Source of the DNA: Reclinomonas americana ATCC 50394
Taxonomy: Eukaryota; Jakobida; Jakobea; Jakobida
Reading direction: 5' to 3'
Length of the DNA stretch: 21,573 bases
Assembly (NCBI GenBank): GCA_048213135.1
Contig: PS015826.1
Location: 6,470 to 28,042, forward strand
Part shown: one piece after another, positions 1-13,252 of the stretch
Layout of the letters: every line of letters starts with the position of its first letter
How positions within the stretch are numbered: position 1 is the stretch's first letter
Notes under the pieces: model-generated
What the model saw: the letters and a program-made list of their open reading frames with translations, nothing else
Databases searched by the model: none
Told to the model about the DNA's origin: nothing
Position numbers and translations under genes: made by a program

Positions 1-545
1 ACCACACTCGCCCACCAGCTCGGTAAGTCGCTCATCCTCCTCTGCGCTCCACTGCAGCGCCCGCGTCCACCGCTCTCGACACTGCCGCTCACTGCGCCCT
101 CCACTCATGCGTGCAGCCACCGCGGCCCAGCTGCCAGTGCCGAGCTCGTCGACCGCCTCTGCTAGCATGTCGTCTTCACCGGCGGTCCACTCGGAGGCTT
201 TGATGTGCAGTCGCATCCAGTGCTGCCGACACTGCTGCACGGTGCGACGCGGCACTCGCGCTGCCACGTCTTTCCAGTTGGCGCCGACTTCCTCTACTGC
301 GCGTTGCAGCAGCATGTTCTATGCGTGCGCGCGTGGTAAGGGAGACAGACACAAACGCGCATATGTGTGCTCTCTCTCACACACACACGCACCTCTTCTT
401 CAGTCCACTGAATACGGTTGCCTTTTCGGTGGCGAGCCGACGAGACTCCGGCCGCCGCCACCTGCTGTGCACGAGTCAGTGTGCGCGCGCAGTGACGATC
501 AGTATTTCGGAGACTATAGGCATCATTCACCGGCGGAGATGACAT
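1..545 (-). CDS. Myb-type (R1R2R3) DNA-binding protein, 3' end outside the window
   Basis: Two exons are visible: 545-393 and 318 to the window edge, joined by a 74-base intron (GTGCGT...TAG, phase 0). The 157 readable residues carry three Myb/SANT repeats. The tryptophans are evenly spaced at W47, W66 and W85 (repeat 1), W95, W115 and W135 (repeat 2), and W141 opens repeat 3. Each repeat has the acidic run after the first W (WTEEE, WTAGEDD, WSAEED) and the recognition-helix pattern QQCRQHW or RQCRERW. Repeat 1 is only continuous when the intron is removed, which supports the splice model. In known families such repeats bind DNA, as in c-Myb-like factors, CDC5 or SNAPC4; which of these it is cannot be decided without the C-terminus. 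The start at 545 is the first in-frame ATG before the repeats. The gene is divergent from the acetyltransferase gene at 731. Confidence 0.85.
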
Positions 546-730
546 TGATAGGAGGAAGAAAGAGAGATGGGGACAGGCTACTGTGAACAGGAAGGAGACC
601 ACGCCCTGCGCTTGTGGCAGCCTGTGGCGGCAATGGGAGGAAGAGATAGAGTAAAGCAAGGGCGACGTTTTGTTGTGTCCTGGAAGGTGCTTTCCCGCGC
701 ATCTCCCTTGTGTGTGTGTGCGTGGCATCA
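546..730. promoter_or_regulatory. Shared divergent promoter region between Myb and MYST genes
   Basis: These 185 bases separate the two start codons of divergent genes, so they must hold both 5' leaders and core promoters unless a leader intron lies upstream. The left half is purine-rich on the plus strand and there is a TG run at about 709-722. I see no clear TATA box or other recognisable factor site. The call rests on position only. Confidence 0.5.
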
Positions 731-2606
<1,876 letters not shown>

Positions 2607-2716
2607 GACTTGTCCAAACGACAATGGTGAAACACAAGACTACGCAATGCTGTATTTTTTGGGGGGGTCAAGCCACTGTCTCTCTCCTGTCTGTGTGTGC
2701 CTCTCCCGATCACTGC

Positions 2717-4744
2717 TTATCGGTCGACGGGCACCTCCCAGCCGGCGAGTACCGACCGTGTGCAGTCGCCCTGGGTCGGCGCCGCGGCGGCCACCGTGAT
2801 GTAGACAAACGGCGCGCCGCGAACCCACATGATACTGAGCGCCGACGTGCCGCACTGCATTCGGCGAGGGGAGCAAATGAGAAATGAGAATGTCGCCCGA
2901 CACAGGCACCACGACTCACCAAGCTAGTGTTCGCATCCAACGTGAATGCCAGCTTCAACGCGCGAGACCGCAAGTCAAGCAAGTACACACCGCGTCCGGT
3001 GGCCGCCCACGCCACAAATGTGCTCGTGGCGTCCACAGCCGGTGTCGCGTAATACTCAATGTTGCTGCAGTCGTTGGCTGTGCAGACCACCAGCCGGTGA
3101 GTCAGGGGAAATGAAGAAGAAAACAATGACGGGCGGCGAACCATCGGTGCAATTGAACGGCTGGGAGACGGAGAAGACCAGGCCGCCAGAGGCCAGATCA
3201 ATGACCTCGGTGACGATGGTGACTTGCGTCGGGTTGAGCCAGTTGGGTGTGTACAGTCCACCAGTGGAGACGGCACGCGGCGTCGTGTCGAGCCACGTGG
3301 TTTGGAGGCTCACGGAGCACGCAGACTTGGTGAGTGTGCACGCGGAGCCGGTGCACGACTCGAGGTACCACGCACGCCCGGCAGTCGCCGGGCACTCCGA
3401 CTGTGTCTTGCTCGACACCACCAGCAGCGCGCTGATATCGTTGGAGGCCTGCATCAGCGAGCCAGCCAGCGGCGGCACCGCGTCCGGCAGCGGAACTGAC
3501 ACCGGGGTCAGCGCTCCCTTGCTGTCCAATGTGAGGCGGTACACACGGTCGCCAAACACCAGAGCCGTGCGTGTGGTCGACGTCGGTGAGCGGTCCAGCC
3601 ACACGTGGTGGTCGTTGGTGCCGACGGCCGGCACCACAACAGTGCCAATCTGCTCACCGGTCTGCGCGTTGAACCACACCAGTGTCGCCTGCACGCACGC
3701 ACAATGAGAACAAGGGAAAGGGGCGGAAGAGACGATTCTGGCGTCGTGCACGCAACAGTATAGTCGGGGTTGATCATCGTGGCAAGACCAAGAGTGCCGT
3801 CGTACGACAACTGCACGGCATTCTCCACCGGATTGCCGATAATTTGCCCGGCCATGGGCGGCATCCGCAGCTGCCACAGAGGATCGCCTCCCAACGAGCC
3901 ATCCTTCCACCCGTACACCACACACTGCGCATACTCAAACTCACACCCAACGGCGGCCACCGTGCCGCTTCCCAGTGCCGTGTCCACCGCATAGCCCCAG
4001 TGATTTCCCGGTCGTCCGCTCTGCCGCGCGCACCAAAAGAGATGAGCGATCAGAGAGCAACAGTAGGAAACGGCAATAACAGCTCAACGCACCCACTCGA
4101 TGCGCCCCGAGTTGACATGCACCGACACCAAGTGCGGATCGCCCGAGTACTGATAGCCTGCGCAGTCGGACAAGTGAGCCACAGAGCTCATTTTACCTTC
4201 TCTCTCTCTCCCCTCGCATCGCACACTCACCAAACACCGCCACACCAGTGCCCGCAAAGACCACCGCCAGTCGGTTGCTGGGAATGGCCGGGGCCGTGAT
4301 GTTCCACACAGGAACAGCAGCAAGAGGCTGATTCCACTCATCTTCACACACATACACAAGGAGATGAGCAGGCAGGCACGCCTTCCCTCTCTACACACGC
4401 CCTCCACTCCACTCACCATTCACACGCTCATGCGCGTGCACAAAGCGATGCATAATTCCACCGTCATGCGATTCCTTTGCCACGTGCACGTGTGCGTCTC
4501 CTCTGAGGTGTTGTTGTTGTTGGTGATGCAGGGAAGGAGAGGCCGAGTGAGTGGAGGAGGGACGCAGTCGGTGATAGCCGCGGACGCGCGTGGAGCGGAA
4601 TCCTTGCGGTCGGATGACTGTTTGTGACCGCTCGTGCGCCTCCCTTGCCAGCACCGATGGAGGTGAGCACAAGGCGATCGCGAGGATGAGCAAGAGGAGG
4701 AGGAGACTGAGGAAGGGGAATGTGAGGTTGGCGCGCGACGACAT
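2717..4744 (-). CDS. Secreted beta-propeller-like protein (PQQ-type blades), function unknown
   Basis: Seven exons are proposed on the minus strand: 4744-4417, 4341-4231, 4157-4093, 4020-3757, 3688-3142, 3077-2920 and 2854-2717, giving 536 residues. Residues 1-33 form a strong signal peptide: a few polar residues, a long leucine-rich core, then SPPSVLA before a likely cleavage. Residues 34-109 are low-complexity (His, Gln, Ser, Arg) and this first exon is the least certain part; a further intron may be hidden there. From about 110 on, repeated beta-strand patterns end in blade-like motifs such as VHVNSGRIEW, WFNAQTGEQIG and YLLDLRSRALKLAF, which resemble PQQ-type or related propeller blades. 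Cysteines are frequent (for example CTGSACTLTKSAC), as expected for an extracellular disulphide-bonded protein. No catalytic motif was recognised. It follows the trehalose synthase gene with only 52 bases between stop and start. Confidence 0.72.
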
Positions 4745-4796
4745 GATTGAGGAGAGCGGTGTATTGTTGGACGAACAGGACGAGCGATGATGATCC

Positions 4797-7407
4797 TCAA
4801 GTGCGCGGGAGAGCCACCCAGCGGTACTCGAAGGGCGCCAGTTCGGCTGTCAGCGCGGCGCTCTCGCGGATGGAGATTGGTGGGCTGGAGGTGGGGAGCA
4901 GATCGGCGAGGTGCACGCCGGCTTCCACGATCAGCGGGTGTTCGGCAGACACGGACGAGTGCAGCGAGGACAACTGGATCGACGACAGGAAAGATATGAG
5001 TGGTGCGGTCGCAGAGGGTGGTTGAAGAGGTAATGTACCTCAATGGACACGGTTTGGGTGGCGTCGGTCAGGTTGGACAGCACCAGCACGGCGTCGTCGT
5101 CGGTGGAGCGGACGCACACCAGCACGGCTTCGTTGCTGCAGTAGTGTCGTGCGTCAGAAGAGGTTACACGCGAATGGGCAGAGACAGCACGCAACTCGGC
5201 GCTCGGCCACGCGCACTGCCCACGGGCGAACGCCTTGTGCTGCTTGCGCACGGTGATGAGCTTGCGTATGGCGTGCAGAATGCTGTCCGGATCCGCTTCG
5301 GCGGCTGCCACGGACACACTGCGTGCGCAACACAGAGGAGGGTGAGATGCCGTGTTCTGCGGCAGTGGTGTGGGACTGACTCACCGGCTTGCACCAAACT
5401 GCGGACTGGCCACCACCTGGCAGTACAGCTTGTCGGCGGGGGCGTCGGAAAAACCTGCATTTGCTTTTTCGCCGTCCCTGCGTTGCGCGGTGAGCGAGAC
5501 AACAGCTGTGTGTGTGAGCGGACAGCAGGATCCCACAGTACCATTGCATCGGTGTGCGCACACCATGACGGTCCTCCAGCCAGATGTTGTCGCCCATGCC
5601 GATTTCATCGCCGTAGTAGATGATCGGTGATCCGGGCAGAGAAAACAGCTGCCGATTCGGGTCACAACACGAGACGAAGAGAGCAGGATGGTGCAGCAGC
5701 CACGTACCAGTTCGTGAGCGAGCTTGATCTTGCGAGCATCGCCGTCGAGCTAAACGGTGAGAGAGTGCTGGTCAGTGCGCAGGGCGAAGGGGGAGGAGGA
5801 GGAGGACTGCACAATTCTCACCAGCGGCGCGAGGCGACGGCGAATGCCCTTGTGCAGCTTCATGCGCGGCTCCGGTGCGTACTGCTGCCACATCCACTCG
5901 CGCTCCTCGTCGGTGACCATGCCGGCCAGTGCCAGTTCATCCTACACGCCGTGTCAGCAGATCTTGACCACACACGCACACGCACGAAGAGAAACAAGAA
6001 CGCAACATGATTGCGCAAAAACGTGCACAGCGAGCAGCCGGCGGGAAGCGGAGGAGTGCGCTTGACAATGGACACCAAGTCGTGGCCGACGCCCTTCTTC
6101 AGCGCCATGTAGAAGCGTGGCATGAGGGGGAAGTTGAAGCACATCTGGAACTCGTCGCTCTCGCCAAAGTACGGAATCAGTTCCTCGGGCCACATGTTGG
6201 CCTCCGAGAGCAGCAGGCGATCGCCGCCAAACTCCTCCTCCACCACGCGACGCATCTTCTTGATGAACGCATGCGTCTCCGGCAAGTTCTCGCACAGCGT
6301 GCCTTCGCGCTGGTACAGGTACTGCGGGAAACGGAGGTGAGGAAGGACAAGGGGGGAGAAAGGATGAGAGGATGAAGGACGTGGGGAGGAGGAGGGACAG
6401 AGGAGGTGAGCGAGAGAGAGTGCAGGAGAGGAAACAATCACGCAACGGGAACGGCGTCGACACGGAAGCCGTCGACGCCCTTGCTGAGCCAGAAGCGCAT
6501 CACGTCCAGCATCTCCTGGTGCACCTTGGGATTGTCGTAGCTGTGACATCGCAGAGTGAGGGACAGTCAGGGAGCACACGAAGGGGACGGAAAAGCGGGA
6601 GCGCACTTGAGATCCGGCTGCGTGTGGAAGAATCGATGCCAGTAGTACTGACCGCGCACTTCATCAAACGACTGCGAACAGCATGAGCACTCAAGCAACA
6701 ACACACTCGCTAGCACCGCCTCCACCACACACGCACCCAGTTGGTGGAGTACGTGTCGCAAAAGATCACAGGCACACCGGCGTAGCGATCGGGCGTGTCG
6801 GACCACACAAAGTAGTCGCCGTACGGGCCCGTGGGATCTGCACGCCAGCCAGTCAGTCTCGCTATGATGTGTCACACGCACACGACAGCCGTCGGTACTG
6901 ACCGGTGCGCGAGGCCTGGAACCACGGATGCTGATCGGAGCAGTGGTTCGGAATGAAATCCATGATCAGACGCATGCCGCGTGCATGCACTGTGGATGCA
7001 TGCATGCACAGATGAGGAGAAGAGAAGAGAGGAGAGCTCCCAGTGCCTGCTGAGGCACACACACTCACCAGCCTCGACCAGAGCGATCAAGTCATCGACA
7101 GTGCCATACGCAGGCAACACCTGTGTGTAATCCGCCACATCGTAGCCGTCGTCGTACAATGGCGACGGGTACGTCGGCAGCAGCCAGATGACATCCACGC
7201 CCAGCGACTCAATGTGATCCAGCTTGGCCTCCAAGCCACGCTGCGTCCATGCATGCATGCATGTCATGCAAGAGGAAGGAGAGACATGCACCTGCGCGCG
7301 CGCACACGAACCAGATCGCCGTGCCCATCGCCGTTGGAGTCGTAGAACGCACGTACGTAGCACTCGTACAGCACAATGCCGCGAGTGTACCACGCAGGAT
7401 CGCTCAT
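4797..7407 (-). CDS. treS: Trehalose synthase (maltose alpha-D-glucosyltransferase), GH13 family
   Basis: Fourteen exons: 7407-7312, 7240-7069, 6989-6903, 6837-6737, 6671-6607, 6540-6447, 6321-6007, 5941-5822, 5749-5708, 5648-5542, 5477-5385, 5318-5196, 5135-5039 and 4973-4797. They join in frame to 562 residues, about the length of single-domain bacterial TreS. The enzyme interconverts maltose and trehalose. Conserved blocks in order are [15 protein letters not shown], the GYDVADY motif, [79 protein letters not shown] and RTPMQW. The GH13 triad is present: nucleophile D202, acid/base E245 and stabiliser D311. The CENLPETH and MVTDEER blocks separate TreS from other amylases. A C-terminal beta-sandwich ends at a TGA. 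No maltokinase domain is fused. No signal peptide is seen, so it is probably cytosolic. The start at 7407 is chosen because [16 protein letters not shown] follows directly, as in the family. Confidence 0.95.
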
Positions 7408-7534
7408 TGGAGATTTTTGACAAGTGCGATGCGACGGACGCCTTCCGGACACGCTCAGACAGCAGACCTCATTACAAAACACAAGGAGGCTGTTGATGAG
7501 GGAGCTGCTGAGTGGAGCTGATTGATACCTGCAG
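7408..7534 (-). promoter_or_regulatory. Short intergenic region upstream of treS
   Basis: The 127 bases lie between the stop codon of the small membrane-protein gene and the treS start codon, both on the minus strand. They must contain the 3' end of one transcript and the promoter of the other, unless the two are co-transcribed. No defined motif was recognised; the call rests on position. Confidence 0.35.
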
Positions 7535-8002
7535 TTAACCAAGGGCGTTTGCGAGGATGTTATTTTTGAAATCCTTCTTCCACATCGCTAGCGTGCTGCG
7601 TTGATCGGTGTGCCTGACGCCTGGCGGCTGCTGGCAGACACGAAGGAGAGAGGCAAAGAGGAACCTGTGAGACATGCACTCACTGAACCGCAGCAGCGCA
7701 CAGACAGACAGAACATCCGCCTTGAGGAGAAACACGTGCGTTCATTGCCACAAGCACTCTCACTTTGCTAACCCCTGCTGGATGGACTGCGCGAAGCTTG
7801 TTTGCACCTTGGTCACCAGGAACATGGAGATTAACGAGAGCACGACGGCAATAACAGCGCCCGACACTAGGCCGAAGAATCCAAAGCACACGGCCAGGAA
7901 GATGGCCCCGAGCAGGATGTTTTGCACAAGGCCCTCTGCCACCTGGAACCCCGGTGTGATCTGCGCCTGCGCGCTGCCAGCACTGCTGGTCCTCGCGCCC
8001 AT
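7535..8002 (-). CDS. Small membrane protein with two predicted helices, unrecognised
   Basis: Two exons are proposed, 8002-7764 and 7613-7535, for 105 residues. The first exon carries two hydrophobic stretches separated by a short glycine-containing turn: about residues 29-44 (ILLGAIFLAVCFGFFG) and 46-62 (VSGAVIAVVLSLISMFL). A polar tail with KVQTSFAQSIQQ follows, and after the splice a basic C-terminus with MWKKDFKNNILA. The intron begins GTGAGA and ends in CAG. Without splicing, the first exon would stop two bases further on, after 80 residues with an almost identical sequence, so the splice is likely but not certain. The start at 8002 is the first ATG in this frame that does not run back into the neighbouring gene. 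The layout suggests a hairpin membrane protein with both ends on one side. I do not recognise the family. Confidence 0.5.
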
Positions 8003-8227
8003 TGCACAAAAAAGCCAAGACACGACAGCCAAGCCGAGAATTGTCCATCGGCATGTGACGCGACAGCGACGCGACGGTGATGAGCCTGGCCATGGACATA
8101 CAAAACGCAGGTGTTTATTTACAAATGCCCATTCATGGAACCCGAAAAAGAGACGCAGACAACCGGGAAACAATGAATACAAGTCACCGGGTCCGCATCT
8201 CCGACGCCTATAGCGTAGGCCTCTCAA
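8003..8227 (-). promoter_or_regulatory. Intergenic region between the giant surface gene and the small membrane-protein gene
   Basis: These 225 bases follow the TAA of the giant gene and precede the ATG of the small membrane-protein gene. They should hold the 3' untranslated region of the first and the promoter of the second. An open frame runs through the region in frame with the small gene, but it has no ATG before the giant gene's stop, so an N-terminal extension is unlikely unless splicing is involved. No sharp motif was seen. Confidence 0.35.
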
Positions 8228-11200
8228 TTACAACGCAAACGCCATGGCCACAACAGCACCAATCGCGATCAACACACTCCACATAGACGAGTTCGCCGCG
8301 AAACCGGCACCACCGGTCGTCGACACACGCAGGTTGGCCGACGGAATCGACTGGCCAAACGAGTTGATGGCGCGCACATTCACCACGTACGGCGTGCCAG
8401 GCTGCAGGTTGGCCTGGACAAACGTGTAGTTGGCACGCGCCGACGACAATGACGACAACGACGACGACGACACTGACGGCGTCGAGTCGGCAGCGTTCTT
8501 GTAGCCAACAAGCACATTGCCACCGTTCTCCGGGAACGTCTGAATCATGTACGTCGTAATCGGTGCCAGACCAGTGTATACAGGCGTTGAGAAGTTGATG
8601 CTCATCGATGTGTACGTGGTCGGCCCTTGAGTCGGAGCCGACGGCGCCGCAGGCTGAGCCGTCTGCGACAGCGAACCGTAAGTCGGCGTGCCAATGTTGT
8701 TGTCCACTGCGCCATGTGAGCCCTGCCCGAGGCCCACTGCATTGCCGCCAATCAGCACCATGCGGTAGCGCGACGACGGCTTGATGGTATGGAACAGCTG
8801 CACGCAAGTGCCTGCCACCGCCGGATTGGTGCCGCTGCCGAGCACAGCAGTGTTCAGGCCCAGGCCATCAGCCGCAGCCGGATTGCCAGTCGACGCCAGG
8901 AAGCGGGTCGTCCACTGCCAGTACACCAGGTAGTAGGTGGCGGCCGCAGTCGTGCCCGAGCCCACCGCAGTCCACGACACGCGGTACTCGTTGGCGGCGT
9001 AGAAGTCCAGCGACGGGGTGCCAGCAGCCGGCACAATGCCAGTCGTGGTCACCGGCGACGCCTGGATGTAGATCGACAGCGAGTTGTTGCCCGTGCCAAT
9101 CGAGTTGGTCGCGTTCAGGAAGAAGCGGTAGAAGTTGCCGTTCACCACCGTCACAGACGCCGTGGTGTCGGTGGCACCCAACGCCGCCGCCGGGTTCGAC
9201 GCAGTCGTGCCCGACGCACCAGTCAGCGACTGGCCAGAGATGGCAGTCGACGCGCCAGTGGCAGTCGTCCACGAGAACGCAATCGCCGTGCCAGTGTTGC
9301 TGGTCACCGCAAAGTTGGTCTGGTCGTTCGGCACCTGGCCCGTCAGCACGTTGTTGTTGAGGCCGTTGCCGAGGATGCCGTCGCCGAAGGTGGCCTGGGT
9401 GGTCGACGTGCCAATGCCGTTGATGCCGCGCACATCGACAAAGTAGTTGGTGGCGTCGGTGAGGCCGCGGATCACAGCCTGCATCACCGAGGTGATGTTC
9501 TGCGTCAGCGTGCTGGCCGTAGCCGCGCGCCACGACACCTGCCACTGGTTCACAAAGCCCTGGCCACCAGTCTCCTGCGGCTGTCCCCAGCTGAGCCAGA
9601 TCGAGGTCGAACGCTTGAGCAGAAGGTTCGACGACAGCGACGTGATGCCGCTCGGGCGCTGCGGCGACGTGGCCGTGGTGATGGTGATGACCGACGCAGA
9701 CGAGGCAGTCTGGTAGCCGTTAAACGACGCCACGCCAATGCGGTACTTGGTGTTGGAGGTGAGGCCGTTCACCAGCAGCGACGAGGTGGTCGAGCCGAAC
9801 GAGCCAGTGAACTGAGTCACAAAGTTGTCCGGCACGAAGGCAGTCGAGGTGACGTTCGTCAGGTTCTGCACCAGCAGCTGCACACCGACAAAGTTCGCGA
9901 AGCCGTCCGAGGTGGTCAGCGAGTACTGCGTGCCGACCACAGTCGACGGAGTCGACAGCGTGAAGGTGACGTAGCCGGAGCCAGTCGTATCGGTGGTCAG
10001 AGCCGGCAGCGGGTACGGGCGCACAATCGAGTTGGCAATCTGCGACAGAGTGCCCGACTGAGCACCGTTCTGCGTCGAGGTCACGCCAGAGTCCGAGCGG
10101 GTGTTGGTGGCCTGCACGGCGTAGGTGTACGACTTGCCCGGAATGGTCGGGAACGAGAAGTTGGTGGTCAGCGTCGTCCACGTGTACGTGCGGGTGCAGT
10201 TGTTGGTGTTCTGCGTCACAATGTAGCCGTTGATCGACGTGCCGCCAATGCCAATCGGCGACGCCCACGAGATGCTGGTGAGAGTGTCGTGATAATAGTT
10301 GCCAGCAAAGCCCACACCACCAGCCAAGCCGCCTTGTGAGTTCGCCACACCAGCAGTTAGTGTTGGTGCCGCCGGGGTAATCGGTGCGTCATCTGTGGTA
10401 GAAAGAAGGGACGCGGTGGTGGATTAGATACTGATATTCAAAACAAGCAGATGGTTCCCTGTCTATCTCCCCCTATCCCCTCTCCTCTCCTCTTTCTTTC
10501 CCCTTTCCTTTCCCCCTTTCACGCAACTGGTGTTGTGAGTGGTCTGAGTCAGCGGGCCAGCAGCCGTGGCCGAGTTGGTCGAGCCGGCAGTGGCGTACAC
10601 CTGGTACGTGTACGACGTGTTGGCAGTCAGCGTCGTGTCGGCAGTGTAAGCGGCGGTCAGCGCCCAGCCAGCCGGCAGGGTCACCGTGCCCACAGACACC
10701 GGGGTCGCGCTGCCCTGGCCGCGGAAGATCGTGAACACCGTCACCGCGTCCGAGCCAAAGTTCTGCGGAATCGTCCACTGCAGGGAGATGTTGGTGAGGC
10801 CGTACTGCGTCACCGCCAGGTTGGTCGGCGGGTTCGGCACGACACCGGTGGCAGCCGGAGTGGTGAAGTTGATGGCAGTGCTGAACACGCACGTCACCGG
10901 GTTCGCGACCGTGCCAGCCGGGTTGAAGGGCGAGGTCGGGAAGGCAATCGAGAACTGGTTGCTGGCGCAGATCTGCAGGTTGACCGAGGTGCCAGCCGGC
11001 AGGCCAGTCACGTCAATGTAGTAGGTCGACAGGTTGTTGTTCCACGACGCCGCAGCGCCAGTGCCGTTGGTGGACGGGATGGAGCTGGTGTCAATGTTGA
11101 CGGCAGAGCCGGCAGTGGCCGCAGTCACCGACGAGGCGCTGGTGGTCGAGTACACCACACGGTAGGCGCTCAAGTTCGGGGTCGGCGTCGACAGGTTGCC

Positions 11201-12549
11201 CTGAGTGGCGCTCGAGGTGGCGGTGTTGGAGCCGCCGACGCTGCTCGGGGTCGAGAAATTGAGGCGCACGCCAGTCGAGAACAGCCGCGAGTACGCCACA
11301 CCAGTGGGCGCAGCCGGCACTGTACCGTTGTTGTCGGTGGTGGCTTGGATCGAGCTAGAAGCCGACGCGGTGGTGTTGCCGTTGACAGTAAACTTGGCCT
11401 TGACCGTGTACTGCGTGACAGCCACAAAGTTGTTGGCGGTGCCGCTCACAGTGAAGCCGGTGATCTGCTGGTAGAAGCCAGAGTTGTACGAGAACAGGCC
11501 GAAGAACGAGGTGGCGAGCGTGCCGTTGCCAGTCGCGCCGGTGGTGATGGTAGGCTGGTCAGTGCTGGCGTTGGTCACCGTGTAGGCGGCCGTCGGCGCA
11601 GCGCCAGTGTCGCCAGTGCCAAAGGTGACCGGGTAGTTGAAGGCGACCACAAACGACGTCGAAGTGACCTGGTCCACGGAGCCAGTGTACGGAGCCACAG
11701 TGTAGCCAGTCGGCGTGGCCGGCGCACCGGACGCCAGAGTCACCGTCACGGCGGTCGAGAACGTCAGGTTGGCACCGTTGGCACCCGGAGTGCCGCTGCC
11801 GTTGTTGTAGGCGGCCGAGATGGCGCAGCTGGTGCCAGTTAGACCAGTGACCTTGACAAGCACGCGGTTGCGCGACAGACCAGAGCTGCCGGCCGGGATG
11901 CCGAAGTCGGTCAGGTCGGCAATGGTGGTGACCACAGTCACCGCACCGGTGCCGCAGTCCGACTTGACGTACCACGACGGAGCGCCGCCGATCACGCCCA
12001 CATTGGCCGCCACACCCTCCCACTCCACCCACGACGACGTCGAGGTGATGTAGCGCACGTTGGACGACAGCGTCGGCGCCGCAGTCGACACCTTGGTGTT
12101 GTCAGAGCCGCTGGTGGTCAGAGTGCCGCTCCAAGCCGTGGCCGAGCGATTGACCTGCGATTCAGTCCACACGTTGATGGTGTAGCCCTGGCCAGTGGTG
12201 GCGTTGGCGGCCGCGAGCGTAGCCAGAGTCACACCGCGCCACGCATTGGACGAGATGTTGGTCTTGGTGACAGTGGTGGGACCAGCGTCGCCGACCAAGA
12301 ACGCGCGGTAGGCAGTGGTGCCGGTGGCGAGGTTGGTGGTCTGCAGCACGGTGATGGTGGTGTCAATGTCCTGGAAGGTGCTGGCAGTGGCACCGACGGC
12401 AGAGTTGGAGGAGAGACCGCCCTGGCCGACAAGGTCAGTCGGCAGCTGCAGCCAGATGGTGGCCTGGGTGCTGCCAATGTAGTAGATGGCGTTGGTGCCG
12501 GCGGTGGCGGCCAGAGGGCGGGCTGTTTGTCGGAGAAGAGACTGTGAGT

Positions 12550-12616
<67 letters not shown>

Positions 12617-13198
12617 GTGACGACGGTACGGTACGGTACGGTAGGTAGGTAGGTACGGTACGTCGTACGTCGACGACGGTCGGCGGACGGACGGACGGAC
12701 GGACGGTACGGTANNNNNNNNNNNNNNNNNNNNNNNNNNNNNNNNNNNNNNNNNNNNNNNNNNNNNNNNNNNNNNNNNNNNNNNNNNNNNNNNNNNNNNN
12801 NNNNNNNNNNNNNNNNNNNNNNNNNNNNNNNNNNNNNNNNNNNNNNNNNNNNNNNNNNNNNNNNNNNNNNNNNNNNNNNNNNNNNNNNNNNNNNNNNNNN
12901 NNNNNNNNNNNNNNNNNNNNNNNNNNNNNNNNNNNNNNNNNNNNNNNNNNNNNNNNNNNNNNNNNNNNNNNNNNNNNNNNNNNNNNNNNNNNNNNNNNNN
13001 NNNNNNNNNNNNNNNNNNNNNNNNNNNNNNNNNNNNNNNNNNNNNNNNNNNNNNNNNNNNNNNNNNNNNNNNNNNNNNNNNNNNNNNNNNNNNNNNNNNN
13101 NNNNNNNNNNNNNNNNNNNNNNNNNNNNNNNNNNNNNNNNNNNNNNNNNNNNNNNNNNNNNNNCTCGTCGTCGTCGTCGTACGTCGTACGTCGTAGTA

Positions 13199-13252
<54 letters not shown>

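Noticed and set aside
107-586. Plus-strand open frame of 159 codons
   Set aside because: The minus strand carries clear Myb repeats over the same bases; the plus frame is Cys/Ser/Arg-rich without pattern.
2946-3707. Plus-strand open frame of 253 codons
   Set aside because: It overlaps the propeller gene on the opposite strand, where the reading frame continues across several consistent splice sites.
5136-5195. Reading through 5136-5195 as exon in treS
   Set aside because: The frame is open, but it inserts about twenty residues in the C-terminal sandwich where homologues have a short turn; splicing at GTTGCG gives [14 protein letters not shown], which fits the family.
8789-10339. Plus-strand open frame of 516 codons
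   Set aside because: It is antisense to the FN3-like exon, is made almost only of Arg, Gly, Val, Ala, His and Asp, and shows no domain pattern. It is a by-product of GC-rich codons on the other strand.
10451-11842. Plus-strand open frame of 463 codons
   Set aside because: Same reason: antisense to the next FN3-like exon, with a composition typical of a shadow frame.
12554-13249. Repeats around the gap as a CRISPR array or satellite
   Set aside because: There are no spaced direct repeats, only dinucleotide and flow-order-like words in an intron.
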